This document shows positions 33,266 through 42,372 of a DNA stretch of 64,000 nt, one piece after another. Every line of letters starts with the position of its first letter. Position 1 is the stretch's first letter. Under the pieces are notes generated by a model. The model was not told the DNA's origin. It saw only the letters and a list, made by a program, of their open reading frames with translations, and did not search any database. The translations under genes were made by a program, and so were the position numbers. The stretch covers positions 1 through 64,000 of the forward strand of contig CAJTTO010000009.1 of the NCBI GenBank assembly GCA_910579275.1, written 5' to 3'. The DNA is from an uncultured Lachnospiraceae bacterium. GTDB taxonomy: Bacteria > Bacillota > Clostridia > Lachnospirales > Lachnospiraceae.

Positions 33266-34963
33266 ATGAAAAGGATCAAACAAGTACTAATTATGATACT
33301 GATGACAGTGTTGCTGTGCGGAAATACACTGACAGTATTTGCAGAGCCAGATGATGATGGCTCTGACAACAATAACAATTATGGAAGTCCGAGTGACCAG
33401 TATGCTTCGGATGAGTGGAAGGATCAGATAAGGGGAGAGTTAAACCGCTTTTATAGTGATTTAAAGCTTCGTTACAATATGACAGACGAGAAGCTGCGGC
33501 GAATGGATAAGATTTATAACAGTGCAATGACTTACATGAAAAATGCTGCACTTACCATGTCAGAGCTTACAAGCTATGAGTCCGAGATTGAAGGCTATTT
33601 AAGTGAAATCGCAAAAGAGAACACGACAGGTACGGAAAAGTTTCTGATGCTTTCCAATGAGGTGCCTATCACAGATGCGAAGTTCGGGGAACAGACTTTT
33701 GTCGTACTTTCACTGATTAACCTTGGAAAGACAGATATCACGGATGTCGTATTGACACCGACTGTCTCAAACGATAAGACGAAATGGCCGTTTGACATCA
33801 ATCAGGCATACGACGCGCAGACAATTCAGATTATACAGGCTTCAGATGATACAGTGGATGCGTTTAACAAGCGAATGGATATCGGATGGTATTTTAACGT
33901 CAGAAGCGATGTGCTGACGGGCTGTTATCCGCTTCCCTTCCACGCAACCTATTACCAGAATGGAACGCTTGTGGAAACGGATATCACGACATATATCAAT
34001 ATCAAGGGAGCAAATCCCAACAAGACATTGATAGAAGATCCCAACAAGCAGACTTCAAACCCGCGTATTATTGTAACAGGCTACAAGACTGAGCCGGAAG
34101 TGGTTTATGCAGGTTCCGTTTTTAAGCTCTCTGTAAGTGTTAAAAATACTTCTAAACGTACTGCTGTGGAAAACGTACTTTTTAATCTGGAAGCAACGGT
34201 CGAAGGAAAGGATGCGGATGCCACCTATTCGGCATTTTTGCCGACATCAGGTTCCAGCTCTGTGTACACGGAGCGCATATCGCCGGGTGAGACATATGAT
34301 ATGAGCATTGAAATGGAGGCAAAATCCGACTTGTCCCAAAAACCGTATGTGCTTACAGTAAATATGAAGTATGATACGGATGAGCAGATAAACCTGTCGG
34401 ATGTCGCGCATGTATCTGTGCCGATTAAGCAGGAGGCAAAGATTGATACCGGTTCAGCGGAAATTATACCGGAATCCATTCCGGTAGGCGACCAGTCAAA
34501 TGTTATGTTCAGCGTATTTAATACCGGTAAGACGACACTTTATAATGTCAAGGTTACATATGAAAGTGAAACAGTAGAGAGTGGAATTACCTACCTTGGA
34601 AATGTAGCGCCGGGTGCGACCCAGAATGTGGATTCCATGCTGACAGGTATTGCACCCGATACCGGGGAAGGTATTGTCAAGGCAGTCATCACCTATGAGG
34701 ATGAGGCCGGAAATGAGACACGTTTTGAGAAAGATTTGAATTTACTGGTATATGAGATGAATTTTGATGAAGGCATGCAGGATATTCCGATGGAGCCAAT
34801 AGAGGAAGAACCACAGAAAAAAGGACTTCCAATCGCTGCGCTGATTGGTATCGGCGTGGGCGTGATAGCGGTTATTGTAATCGTGGTAGTGATTATCTCT
34901 AAAAAGAAAAAAGCAAAGAAACACAAAGAGGACATGGATTTGTTAGACGGGGATGATGTATAA
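33266..34963 (+). CDS. Extracellular CARDB/S-layer-like protein with C-terminal anchor
   Basis: A 565-residue exported protein. ATG 33266 gives a signal peptide MKRIKQVLIMILMTVLLCG... ending VFAEP. An alternative start at 33242 overlaps a ribosome site. The N-terminal ~110 residues are charged and helical, and three beta-sandwich regions of the CARDB/COG1361 kind follow (near 160-260, 275-390 and 400-490). The motifs VSVKNTSKRTAVENV and FSVFNTGKTTLYNV are typical. A C-terminal membrane segment (IAALIGIGVGVIAVIVIVVVI) and a Lys-rich tail end it. It sits between the ATPase and the permease and overlaps the permease start by one base, so it is probably a dedicated subunit. Confidence 0.75.
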   Translation: MKRIKQVLIMILMTVLLCGNTLTVFAEPDDDGSDNNNNYGSPSDQYASDEWKDQIRGELNRFYSDLKLRYNMTDEKLRRMDKIYNSAMTYMKNAALTMSELTSYESEIEGYLSEIAKENTTGTEKFLMLSNEVPITDAKFGEQTFVVLSLINLGKTDITDVVLTPTVSNDKTKWPFDINQAYDAQTIQIIQASDDTVDAFNKRMDIGWYFNVRSDVLTGCYPLPFHATYYQNGTLVETDITTYINIKGANPNKTLIEDPNKQTSNPRIIVTGYKTEPEVVYAGSVFKLSVSVKNTSKRTAVENVLFNLEATVEGKDADATYSAFLPTSGSSSVYTERISPGETYDMSIEMEAKSDLSQKPYVLTVNMKYDTDEQINLSDVAHVSVPIKQEAKIDTGSAEIIPESIPVGDQSNVMFSVFNTGKTTLYNVKVTYESETVESGITYLGNVAPGATQNVDSMLTGIAPDTGEGIVKAVITYEDEAGNETRFEKDLNLLVYEMNFDEGMQDIPMEPIEEEPQKKGLPIAALIGIGVGVIAVIVIVVVIISKKKKAKKHKEDMDLLDGDDV

Positions 34964-36345
34964 TGAAATTCTTTGATTTATTGCGTATGAGCATTTCCAA
35001 TCTGTGGAAACGAAAGCTTCGTACAGTGCTGACTGTTCTCGGTGTTGTCATCGGTATTACTTCTATTGTCGTCATGGTTGCGCTTGGCAACGGACTGAAA
35101 GAGTCCATGCTGGAAAATTATGCAAATTACAGTTCCATGACGCAGATACAGATTAGTTCCGGGGGCGGTTTCTTTGCATCAAACAGTGACGGAGCGACGC
35201 AGCAGGAGGAAAAAAGGCTGGATGACTCTTTCATTCAGGAGCTTCTTGCCATGGAGCACGTAAAGGAAGTCTTCCCTAGGCTGAATGTATCTGCAATTGT
35301 GAAAGCCGGAAAATATTCAGGCTATCTCGATATAAACGGTATAACACAAGGGGAGTTTCAGACCTTGGATATTCCAATTGCCAAGGGAAAACTTCCGGAT
35401 TCTGACACGGACTTAAAGTTTTTCTACGGAAATAATGTGCTGACTAATTTTTATATTGAAAAAACACACACGTACACTTTCTGGGAGACGGGTGAGGCTC
35501 CGGACATTGACCTGATGGAGGATTCGCTGTTTATCATTTTTGATACGGATGCATACTGGAATTCTCAGGGCGGCGGCTCTGATGACGGAACGCCTGTTAA
35601 GCAGCCAAAAAAGTATCTGATTGAAGCGTGCGGCCTGATGGAAGGGGAACTCGGGGAGTGGACAAACAACAATAGCCAGAGTGTGCTTTGTGACATTGAC
35701 GCATTAAAAACAGAGTTGAAGCGTGTTTTTAAGAAGAATCCGATTCCGGGACAGCCCACCAGAAAAAACGGAAAGCCTTATAATGAGCTTTTTTATTCGC
35801 AGATTATTGTACAGGTTGATGACATGGCTAATGTGACACCGCTGACAAATACGCTGAAGGATATGGGCTATGATGCGTACAGCTCGGCGGAGTGGATTCA
35901 GCAGGAGCTTGACAGCATGAATATGATACAGGCAGTGCTCGGTGCAATTGGTGCAGTTGCCATGCTGGTAGCGGCAATCAGTATCACGAATACCATGATG
36001 ATGTCCATTTATGAGCGAACGAAGGAAATCGGTGTCATGAAAGTAATCGGATGCGATATCCGTAACATCCAGAGTCTCTTTCTCATGGAGGCAGGCTTTA
36101 TCGGCTTTATCGGTGGTGTGATTGGAGTTGGTTTTAGTTTTATGCTGAGTTTTGGCATCAATGGGCTGATGGCGTCAAGCGGCGCCGGGGAGAACATGGG
36201 TATAGCAGGCGCCATCTGCCGGATTCCGATATGGCTCTGTCCGCTGGCAATATTGTTTGCCATTTTAATCGGCATGATAGCAGGCTTTATTCCGTCACTC
36301 AGGGCGATGCGCCTAAGTCCGCTTGCGGCGATTCGAAACGAATAA
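34963..36345 (+). CDS. ABC transporter permease (MacB/FtsX type)
   Basis: A 460-residue membrane protein. TM1 is near residues 22-45 (LRTVLTVLGVVIGITSIVVMV), preceded by the MacB signature RMSISNLWKRKLR. A large extracellular domain (about 50-315) follows, then three membrane segments (about 325-350, 372-398 and 420-445) of the FtsX domain, with ERTKEIGVMKVIGC. Its start overlaps the stop of the upstream gene (TAATG). With the ATPase it forms an ABC machine of the MacB class. It could export or insert a peptide or surface protein, or couple ATP use to the extracellular subunit. Confidence 0.92.
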   Translation: MKFFDLLRMSISNLWKRKLRTVLTVLGVVIGITSIVVMVALGNGLKESMLENYANYSSMTQIQISSGGGFFASNSDGATQQEEKRLDDSFIQELLAMEHVKEVFPRLNVSAIVKAGKYSGYLDINGITQGEFQTLDIPIAKGKLPDSDTDLKFFYGNNVLTNFYIEKTHTYTFWETGEAPDIDLMEDSLFIIFDTDAYWNSQGGGSDDGTPVKQPKKYLIEACGLMEGELGEWTNNNSQSVLCDIDALKTELKRVFKKNPIPGQPTRKNGKPYNELFYSQIIVQVDDMANVTPLTNTLKDMGYDAYSSAEWIQQELDSMNMIQAVLGAIGAVAMLVAAISITNTMMMSIYERTKEIGVMKVIGCDIRNIQSLFLMEAGFIGFIGGVIGVGFSFMLSFGINGLMASSGAGENMGIAGAICRIPIWLCPLAILFAILIGMIAGFIPSLRAMRLSPLAAIRNE

Positions 36346-36486
36346 AGTCTTAAATAGCGTTACATGTTTTTGGCGGTCTGCTATGATGATATCAACGTTG
36401 AATGAAAGGTCATACTATCAAGTCTGGGTGTAAACATTACAGAATTAGACAGGATAAAAGCATAACGGATAAATTTTGAAACAAGG

Positions 36487-36512
36487 GGCTTCTCAAAAAG
36501 AGAAGTCTTTTT
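36487..36512 (+). terminator. Rho-independent terminator
   Basis: GGCTTCTC (36487-36494) pairs with GAGAAGTC (36500-36507) around AAAAA, then five T. It separates the ABC operon from the protease gene and rules out the TTG start at 36476 for that gene. Confidence 0.75.
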
Positions 36513-36580
36513 GTGTACACGAAGTCGTTTCCATTCATATATTAATATCAAGTTGCAACAGATATGTGCGGGGAATGGAA

Positions 36581-37549
36581 ATGGACAGAGTGCGCAGAAT
36601 GATTGGCTGCGACAGCAGAGAAGTAAGGCCGTATACGGGCAGGGGCGTTTATGTGGGCGTTTTGGACAGCGGAGTGGCAGCGCACCCGGACTTGCGGGGC
36701 AGAATAGCTGCGTTTAAGGATTTTACGTCAAGGGATTTTGCAACAAGAAGTTTCGCGTCAAGAAGAATGTATTATGATGATAATGGGCATGGAACACATG
36801 TTTGTGGCGTGTTGGGAGGAAACGGTGCTGTCTCAAGGGGAAAGTATAGGGGGATAGCCCCTGAATGCACGCTGATTTGCGGGAAGGTTCTGGACAAAAA
36901 GGGTGGGGGCAGCCTGAAAAATCTGATAAGCGGCCTGTTCTGGATCACAGAGATGGCTAAGTCTTATCCAATAAGGGTGCTGAATATATCAATCGAGATG
37001 GAATCGGAGGAGAATATTGACAGGGATGACTGGGAGCAGTTTAAAAAACAGATACAGTATCTGTGGAATAACAATATTATCATTGTCGCGGCGGCGGGGA
37101 ACAAAGGGCCAAATCCCATGACGCTGTCGCCAATAGGGGAGTGCGGCGGGTGTGTATGTGTAGGATGCCATGATGGAGACTATCAGGGAAGCGGCGGCAG
37201 ACTTTGCAATGAGTATTCCAGCAGAGGCCCCGGAAAGGATCTGACAATCATGAATATGATAAACAGGAATCCGTTAAAAAAACCCGACATTGTAGCTCCG
37301 GGTACAGATATTGTGTCCTGTAACTCCCGATATATAACGTCTCCCTACATCGCGAAAAGCGGAACATCCATGTCAGCGCCTATCGTGAGCGGCGCGTGTG
37401 CTCTGTGCCTGCAGAAATACCCATATATGACGAACCGTGAACTCAGAAGACTTTTGCTTGGTTCTGCCATTGATTTGGGACAGAGCTGGAGTGTGCAAGG
37501 AGCGGGAATGCTGCGGATTGATAAACTGCTTGCCCAGGCTGTGGTATAA
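36581..37549 (+). CDS. Subtilisin-like serine peptidase (S8), no signal peptide
   Basis: A 322-residue S8 protease. Catalytic Asp29 (VGVLDSGVAAHPDL), His70 (DNGHGTHVCG) and Ser263 (SGTSMSAP) are all present, with the oxyanion Asn in AAAGNKGPNP. Neither a signal peptide nor a prodomain is visible, so it looks cytoplasmic, like some short intracellular subtilisins of Clostridia. ATG 36581 with GCGGGGA upstream is preferred. Starts further up are excluded by the terminator. Being downstream of the surface locus suggests, but does not prove, a related role. Confidence 0.88.
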   Translation: MDRVRRMIGCDSREVRPYTGRGVYVGVLDSGVAAHPDLRGRIAAFKDFTSRDFATRSFASRRMYYDDNGHGTHVCGVLGGNGAVSRGKYRGIAPECTLICGKVLDKKGGGSLKNLISGLFWITEMAKSYPIRVLNISIEMESEENIDRDDWEQFKKQIQYLWNNNIIIVAAAGNKGPNPMTLSPIGECGGCVCVGCHDGDYQGSGGRLCNEYSSRGPGKDLTIMNMINRNPLKKPDIVAPGTDIVSCNSRYITSPYIAKSGTSMSAPIVSGACALCLQKYPYMTNRELRRLLLGSAIDLGQSWSVQGAGMLRIDKLLAQAVV

Positions 37550-37565
37550 AATGTAAGAATTTTTA

Positions 37566-37594
37566 TTGACATCGCATGTATGATTGTATACAAT
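37566..37594 (+). promoter_or_regulatory. Sigma-A promoter for the citrate synthase operon
   Basis: TTGACA (37566-37571), a 17-base spacer and TACAAT (37589-37594). Confidence 0.8.
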
Positions 37595-37641
37595 AATACA
37601 CAGATACAAAAAGAGAATTGATAAGTGCGGAGGAAGATGTT

Positions 37642-39060
37642 ATGGAGAACAATAACGGATATTTTGAGAACCGACCGATAAGCATGAATCGTAAAAACAA
37701 TCTCTTAGAGATTGAGGAGCATATGTACCAGCTTCAGGATGTAGAGAAACCAAATGCATTTCGCAATATGTTTCCATATGATGAGGTACCAAAGATTCCT
37801 TTTAATGACAGGGTAGTGCCGCATAATATGCCCAGGGATATTTGGATTACGGACACTACATTTAGGGACGGTCAGCAGTCGAGGGCGCCGTACAGTACGG
37901 AACAGATTGTCACGATTTATGATTATCTGCATAAGCTTGGCGGACCAAACGGCATGATCCGGCAAAGTGAATTTTTCCTGTACAGCCAGAAAGACAGGGA
38001 TGCCGTATATAAATGTATGGAACGCGGCTACCAGTTTCCGGAGGTGACCTCATGGATTCGGGCGAGCAAAGAAGATTTTAAGCTGGTAAAAGAAATCGGC
38101 ATGAAACAGACGGGTATTCTTGTAAGCTGTTCGGATTATCACATTTTCCTTAAGCTAAAGATGACAAGACGTCAGGCGATGGAGCATTATCTGTCCGTAG
38201 TAAAGGAGTGCCTTGAGGAAGGTATCAGTGTAAGGTGCCACCTTGAGGATATCACGCGTGCGGACATTTATGGGTATGTGGTTCCGTTCTGTCAGGAACT
38301 GATGAAACTGTCGGAATCGTATAAGCTTCCGATCGTGGTGCGTGCCTGCGATACCATGGGGTACGGAGTAAACTTTGCAGGCGCGGTTATCCCGAGAAGC
38401 GTGCAGGGGATTATCTATGCGCTCCACACACATGCGGGAGTGCCGGAAAAGTGGATTGAGTGGCATGGCCACAATGACTTTTATAAGGCGGTTACCAACT
38501 CGACAACAGCGTGGCTGTATGGCTGTTCCGGCGTCAATACATCTCTTTTTGGCATTGGGGAGCGCACGGGCAACACACCGCTTGAGGCGATGATTTTTGA
38601 GTACGCACAGCTGAAAGGCACATTAAACGGCATGGACACGACAGTCATCACAGAGCTTGCCGAATATTATGAGAAGGAAATAGGATATCATATTCCGGAA
38701 AGAACACCGTTTGTCGGCAAAAACTTTAATGTCACCCGTGCAGGAATCCACGCCGACGGCTTGTTAAAGAATGAGGAGATTTATAATATCTTTGACACGG
38801 AGAAATTCTTGAACAGGCCGGTTCTGTGTGCCGTGTCAAACACGTCAGGACTTGCGGGAATTGCGCACTGGATTAATACATATTTTAGGTTGAAGGATGA
38901 AGAAAAAATTAGTAAGTCATCAGAACTAGTGGCTTATGTCAAGACATGGGTTGACGCAGAATATGAAAGCGGCAGGGTTACAGTCCTCACGGACGAGGAG
39001 CTTCTGGCTGTGATAGATGAGGGCTGTAAGATGCTTGGAATATCGCTTGTGAAAGATTAA
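37642..39060 (+). CDS. Re-type citrate synthase-like protein (HMGL/isopropylmalate-synthase family)
   Basis: A 472-residue TIM-barrel lyase of the HMGL-like family, starting at ATG 37642 with GGAGG 8 bases away. DTTFRDGQQSR near 71-81 is the catalytic and metal motif. HLEDITRADI and WHGHNDF are further family signatures, with the metal-binding His pair in HGHND. The protein is most like the Re-citrate synthases of anaerobes (related to C. kluyveri) rather than leucine-pathway enzymes, because it lacks the C-terminal regulatory LeuA domain. Genes for a GntR regulator and for NADP isocitrate dehydrogenase follow, which fits citrate-to-2-oxoglutarate synthesis. Homocitrate or isopropylmalate synthase remain alternatives. 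Confidence 0.75.
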   Translation: MENNNGYFENRPISMNRKNNLLEIEEHMYQLQDVEKPNAFRNMFPYDEVPKIPFNDRVVPHNMPRDIWITDTTFRDGQQSRAPYSTEQIVTIYDYLHKLGGPNGMIRQSEFFLYSQKDRDAVYKCMERGYQFPEVTSWIRASKEDFKLVKEIGMKQTGILVSCSDYHIFLKLKMTRRQAMEHYLSVVKECLEEGISVRCHLEDITRADIYGYVVPFCQELMKLSESYKLPIVVRACDTMGYGVNFAGAVIPRSVQGIIYALHTHAGVPEKWIEWHGHNDFYKAVTNSTTAWLYGCSGVNTSLFGIGERTGNTPLEAMIFEYAQLKGTLNGMDTTVITELAEYYEKEIGYHIPERTPFVGKNFNVTRAGIHADGLLKNEEIYNIFDTEKFLNRPVLCAVSNTSGLAGIAHWINTYFRLKDEEKISKSSELVAYVKTWVDAEYESGRVTVLTDEELLAVIDEGCKMLGISLVKD

Positions 39061-39074
39061 GGCAGGTGAAAGGA

Positions 39075-39755
39075 ATGAGTGAGTATGATGTAAATCAGGA
39101 TGCGTCGGACAAGTATTCGTTGAGGGGAAGGGTATTCCGGAAGCTCAGGGACAATATACTGAATGGGCAGTATCAGGAAAATGACGAGCTTAGGGAGGCA
39201 CTGATAGCGGAGGAACTTGGTGTCAGCAGGACTCCTGTAAGAGAGGCGTTCCGACAGCTGGAACTCGAAGGACTGATACATATTGTTCCGAATAAGGGGG
39301 CATACGTCACAGGAATTTCGTCTTCGGATGTGGCTGATATTTACGAGATTCGTTCTCTGCTGGAAGGGTTGTGCGCCAGATGGGCAACGGAAAAAATCAC
39401 GAAAGATAGGATAGAGGAGATGGAGGAGGTAATTCTCCTGAGTGAGTTTCATCTTGCTAAGGAGCACTATGAACAGCTGATTGAGCTTGACAATCGTTTT
39501 CATATGCAGTTGTATGAGGCGTGCGGCAGTAAGATACTCATACATCTGCTGAAGGATTTTCACCAGTATGTACAGCGGCAGCGGCAGCAGACCTTGTCCG
39601 ACAAGGCAAGAAGTGCGGCGGCAGTGGAGGAGCATAAAAGCATCATGGAGGCAATCCGTGACGGGAATGCGGAACTTGCGGAAAAGCTTGCGGATGAACA
39701 TATTTGTAATGCATATAGAAATATGGTAAAATGTGGCTTGAGCATAAAACATTAA
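39075..39755 (+). CDS. GntR-family regulator (FadR/FCD type)
   Basis: A 226-residue DNA-binding regulator; the ATG at 39075 has AGGTGA 5 bases upstream. The N-terminal winged helix spans about 15-75, with helix-turn-helix AEELGVSRTPVREAFRQLELEGL. The C-terminal FCD ligand-binding domain follows (LxxxFHMQLYEA and EEHKSIMEAIRDGNAE). Its place between the citrate synthase-like gene and icd suggests control of the 2-oxoglutarate branch, perhaps by a carboxylate ligand. It is only 14 bases after the previous gene. Its last codons run into a hairpin-rich direct repeat. Confidence 0.9.
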   Translation: MSEYDVNQDASDKYSLRGRVFRKLRDNILNGQYQENDELREALIAEELGVSRTPVREAFRQLELEGLIHIVPNKGAYVTGISSSDVADIYEIRSLLEGLCARWATEKITKDRIEEMEEVILLSEFHLAKEHYEQLIELDNRFHMQLYEACGSKILIHLLKDFHQYVQRQRQQTLSDKARSAAAVEEHKSIMEAIRDGNAELAEKLADEHICNAYRNMVKCGLSIKH

Positions 39756-39888
39756 GAAACGCTAAGGCTGTAAAAGACACAGCCTAAGAGTTTCTAAATG
39801 TTTGGAAGAACGCAAGATCGGCGTTCTTCATAAATGGCAACGTGACAACATTAAGAAACGCTAGGGCTGTAAAAGACACAGCCTAAGA
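39748..39888 (+). repeat. Direct repeat with nested hairpins between gntR and icd
   Basis: A 42-base unit occurs at 39748-39789 and 39847-39888 with one mismatch. Each contains the hairpin AGGCTGT/ACAGCCT (39765-39785 in the first copy). In the first copy the flanks AACATTAAGAAAC and GTTTCTAAATGTT also pair. Between the copies is GAAGAACGC/GCGTTCTTC (39805-39829). It overlaps the gntR stop. It could be attenuation, RNA processing or a dispersed repeat. Confidence 0.6.
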
Positions 39889-39904
39889 ACAGGAGGAGAA
39901 GATT

Positions 39905-41110
39905 ATGGCAAAAATTCAGATGACGACACCGTTGGTGGAGATGGACGGCGATGAAATGACACGTATTTTGTGGAAGATGATTAAGGATGACCTGATTCTT
40001 CCATACATAGACTTAAAGACAGAATATTATGACCTTGGCCTTGAGCACCGCAATGAGACAAACGATCAGGTTACGGTGGATTCCGCAGAGGCGACCAAAA
40101 AGTACGGGGTGGCTGTAAAATGTGCCACAATCACACCGAATGCCGCGCGAATGACAGAGTACAATCTCAAGGAAATGTGGAAAAGTCCGAACGGAACAAT
40201 CAGGGCGATGCTTGACGGCACGGTATTTCGGGCACCGATTATTGTCAAGGGCATTGATCCGTGTGTAAGGAACTGGGAAAAGCCGATTACGCTTGCGAGA
40301 CATGCATATGGTGATGTCTATAAAAATACCGAGATAAAAGTGCCGGGTGCAGGAAAGGCAGAACTGGTGTTTACGGCGGCGGACGGCACAGAGACAAGGG
40401 AGCTGATTCACAACTTTACCGATGCGGGAATCATTCAGGGAATGCACAATACGGATAAGTCAATCAGCAGCTTTGCACATGCATGTTTCCAATATGCGCT
40501 GGATACAAAACAGGATTTGTGGTTTGCGACAAAGGATACGATTTCCAAGAAGTATGACCATAATTTCAAGGATATTTTTCAGGAAATCTATGATGCCAGC
40601 TATGATGCGCAGTTTAAGGCAGCGGGGATTGAATATTTTTACACGTTGATTGATGATGCTGTCGCACGTGTCATGAAGGCAAAGGGAGGCTTTATCTGGG
40701 CGTGCAAGAATTATGACGGCGATGTTATGAGTGACATGGTAAGCTCAGCCTTTGGTTCCCTTGCGATGATGACTTCCGTGTTGGTATCACCTACCGGCGT
40801 ATACGAGTATGAGGCGGCGCATGGTACTGTACAGCGGCATTATTACAAACACCTGAAAGGTGAGGAAACTTCCACAAACTCTGTGGCAACAATCTTTGCA
40901 TGGACGGGGGCGCTGAGAAAGCGCGGAGAACTTGACGGCAATATGGAGCTTGTACATTTTGCGGACAAGCTTGACAAGGCGACTGTCAAGACCATCGAGG
41001 ACGGAAAGATGACGAAGGATTTGGCTTTAATTACATCATTGAAAGATGTAACAGTTCTAAATAGCGAAGACTTTATCAAGGCGATAAGGGAAACATTTGA
41101 GACATTATAA
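39905..41110 (+). CDS. icd: NADP-dependent isocitrate dehydrogenase
   Basis: A 401-residue homodimeric-type NADP-IDH, which decarboxylates isocitrate to 2-oxoglutarate. The N-terminus PLVEMDGDEMTRILW, TPNAARMTEYNLKEMWKSPNGTIR (substrate-binding, split as TPNAARM and SPNGTIR), YDGDVMSDMVS (metal Asp residues) and EAAHGTVQRHYYKHL with the NADP-binding region are typical of the eukaryote-like subfamily. It is complete. AGGAGGAG stands 6 bases before the ATG. It is probably co-transcribed from the citrate synthase promoter across the repeat. No aconitase gene is present in the window. Confidence 0.96.
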   Translation: MAKIQMTTPLVEMDGDEMTRILWKMIKDDLILPYIDLKTEYYDLGLEHRNETNDQVTVDSAEATKKYGVAVKCATITPNAARMTEYNLKEMWKSPNGTIRAMLDGTVFRAPIIVKGIDPCVRNWEKPITLARHAYGDVYKNTEIKVPGAGKAELVFTAADGTETRELIHNFTDAGIIQGMHNTDKSISSFAHACFQYALDTKQDLWFATKDTISKKYDHNFKDIFQEIYDASYDAQFKAAGIEYFYTLIDDAVARVMKAKGGFIWACKNYDGDVMSDMVSSAFGSLAMMTSVLVSPTGVYEYEAAHGTVQRHYYKHLKGEETSTNSVATIFAWTGALRKRGELDGNMELVHFADKLDKATVKTIEDGKMTKDLALITSLKDVTVLNSEDFIKAIRETFETL

Positions 41111-41112
41111 AA

Positions 41113-41140
41113 ACGAGTAGGGGATTTTCCCCTACTCATT
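41113..41140. terminator. Bidirectional terminator between icd and the exonuclease gene
   Basis: GAGTAGGGG (41115-41123) pairs with CCCCTACTC (41129-41137), with A/T-rich flanks both ways. It serves the two convergent genes. Confidence 0.85.
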
Positions 41141-42178
41141 TAATTTCAGTTCCGTTATCAGGCTGTTCATTTCATAGTGCAAAAGAATTTCTCTCAGAGC
41201 CGCCTTGTCAATATGGAGTGCGAAGTCCTCCAGTGACTGAGTGAGCGGAATGTCATCTTTCATTTTTGCAAGCTGGTAGCTTAAATAGACGGTTTCCTTA
41301 TTTTCCTTTAGTGCGTTTAGCGGGCTTCGCCCGATGCCAAGGCTGTTCTTCCAGAAATCAGACAGCGCCTTTTCCTTTTTCTTGTTCCCCTCACAATCCT
41401 CGATTGCCTGATAGATGGCGTCGAGGGAACCGTACTCGTTCACAAGCGGGGCGGCGGCTGAGGACACGCCTTTGCATCCGGGAATGCCGTCTCCGGAGTC
41501 GCCTGTGATGGAGAGCAATGTCACAATGTTTTCAGGGTATACGCCCTCTTCCGCATAGACAATGTCTGCTGTATATTCGAAAATGCCTGCGGGAATAGGC
41601 TCGTAACCGTCTTTCCCTGCAAAAAGACCATATCTTTGCTGCATGTCCCTTGCCTTGTCCTTGTCTGTAACACGCCATAGACGTGTATAATCACTCACAA
41701 GCTGGAAATAGTCGTGATCCTTTGTAATAATGTAAGTTTCGAGATCCGGTGACTCAAATTTTTTGACAAGTGAAGCGGCGAAGTCATCTGCCTCATAATC
41801 CTTGTCCATTAAAACCTGACAGCCGATTTTTTGCAGCAGCTCCTCCATGGCGATGAACTGTTCCTTTAAGGGCTGGGGTGCTTCCTTTCGGTTGGCTTTA
41901 TAACTGTCAGCGCCTAAAATGGTGCGCCGGAAAGTGTCGCGCGACACGTCAAAAGCGATTGCCACATAATCTGGATTTAACTTTTTGTGAAGGGATATCA
42001 GTGCTCTGAGCATTGTAAACAGCGCATTTGTATATTCACCTTTTGATGTCTGTAAAATTTCTTTGTAATGTTTCTCCTTTTCCTCGTCCGTCTTGGCAAA
42101 CAGAACAGATTTTGGAAGATTGCCGTAGTATGAAGTACTGAGCATGGAGGAACCATCAATGATCAAAAATTTTTTCAT
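41132..42178 (-). CDS. 5'-3' exonuclease (Pol I N-terminal/FEN type)
   Basis: A 348-residue stand-alone flap/5' nuclease like the N-terminal part of DNA polymerase I. IDGSSMLSTSYYG (metal Asp), AFDVSRDTFRR, the ADSYKANRKEAP arch and the metal cluster KDYEADD / TKDHDYFQL are present. TGDSGDGIPGCKGVS is the helix-hairpin-helix DNA-binding loop. It removes RNA primers or flaps in replication and repair. The N-terminus has a clean ATG with a GGAG site, and a promoter lies upstream on the minus strand. It is longer than the plain 5'-exo domain, with a C-terminal extension. Confidence 0.88.
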   Translation of the reverse strand: MKKFLIIDGSSMLSTSYYGNLPKSVLFAKTDEEKEKHYKEILQTSKGEYTNALFTMLRALISLHKKLNPDYVAIAFDVSRDTFRRTILGADSYKANRKEAPQPLKEQFIAMEELLQKIGCQVLMDKDYEADDFAASLVKKFESPDLETYIITKDHDYFQLVSDYTRLWRVTDKDKARDMQQRYGLFAGKDGYEPIPAGIFEYTADIVYAEEGVYPENIVTLLSITGDSGDGIPGCKGVSSAAAPLVNEYGSLDAIYQAIEDCEGNKKKEKALSDFWKNSLGIGRSPLNALKENKETVYLSYQLAKMKDDIPLTQSLEDFALHIDKAALREILLHYEMNSLITELKLNE

Positions 42179-42231
42179 GCCTATATTTCTCCTTTATAGA
42201 ACAAGCTGAACCATAATGTAGTGATAGTTCT

Positions 42232-42259
42232 ATTGTACCACAGATTGAGGGGTATACAA
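42232..42259 (-). promoter_or_regulatory. Sigma-A promoter for the exonuclease gene
   Basis: On the minus strand, TTGTAT (42259-42254), a 16-base spacer and TACAAT (42237-42232). Confidence 0.55.
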
Positions 42260-42372
42260 CATATTTATTTTGGGGTAGTAGTGGTAGTATTTTCGGCTGC
42301 GGCTGTTTCATATTTGCGGCAATCATATATACTGATAGGTACAGAACGGTTTCCGGAAAGGGGGATGTGGTC

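Noticed and set aside
36476..36580. N-terminal extension of the S8 protease from a TTG
   Set aside because: The terminator hairpin lies within it; the ATG at 36581 has a better ribosome site.
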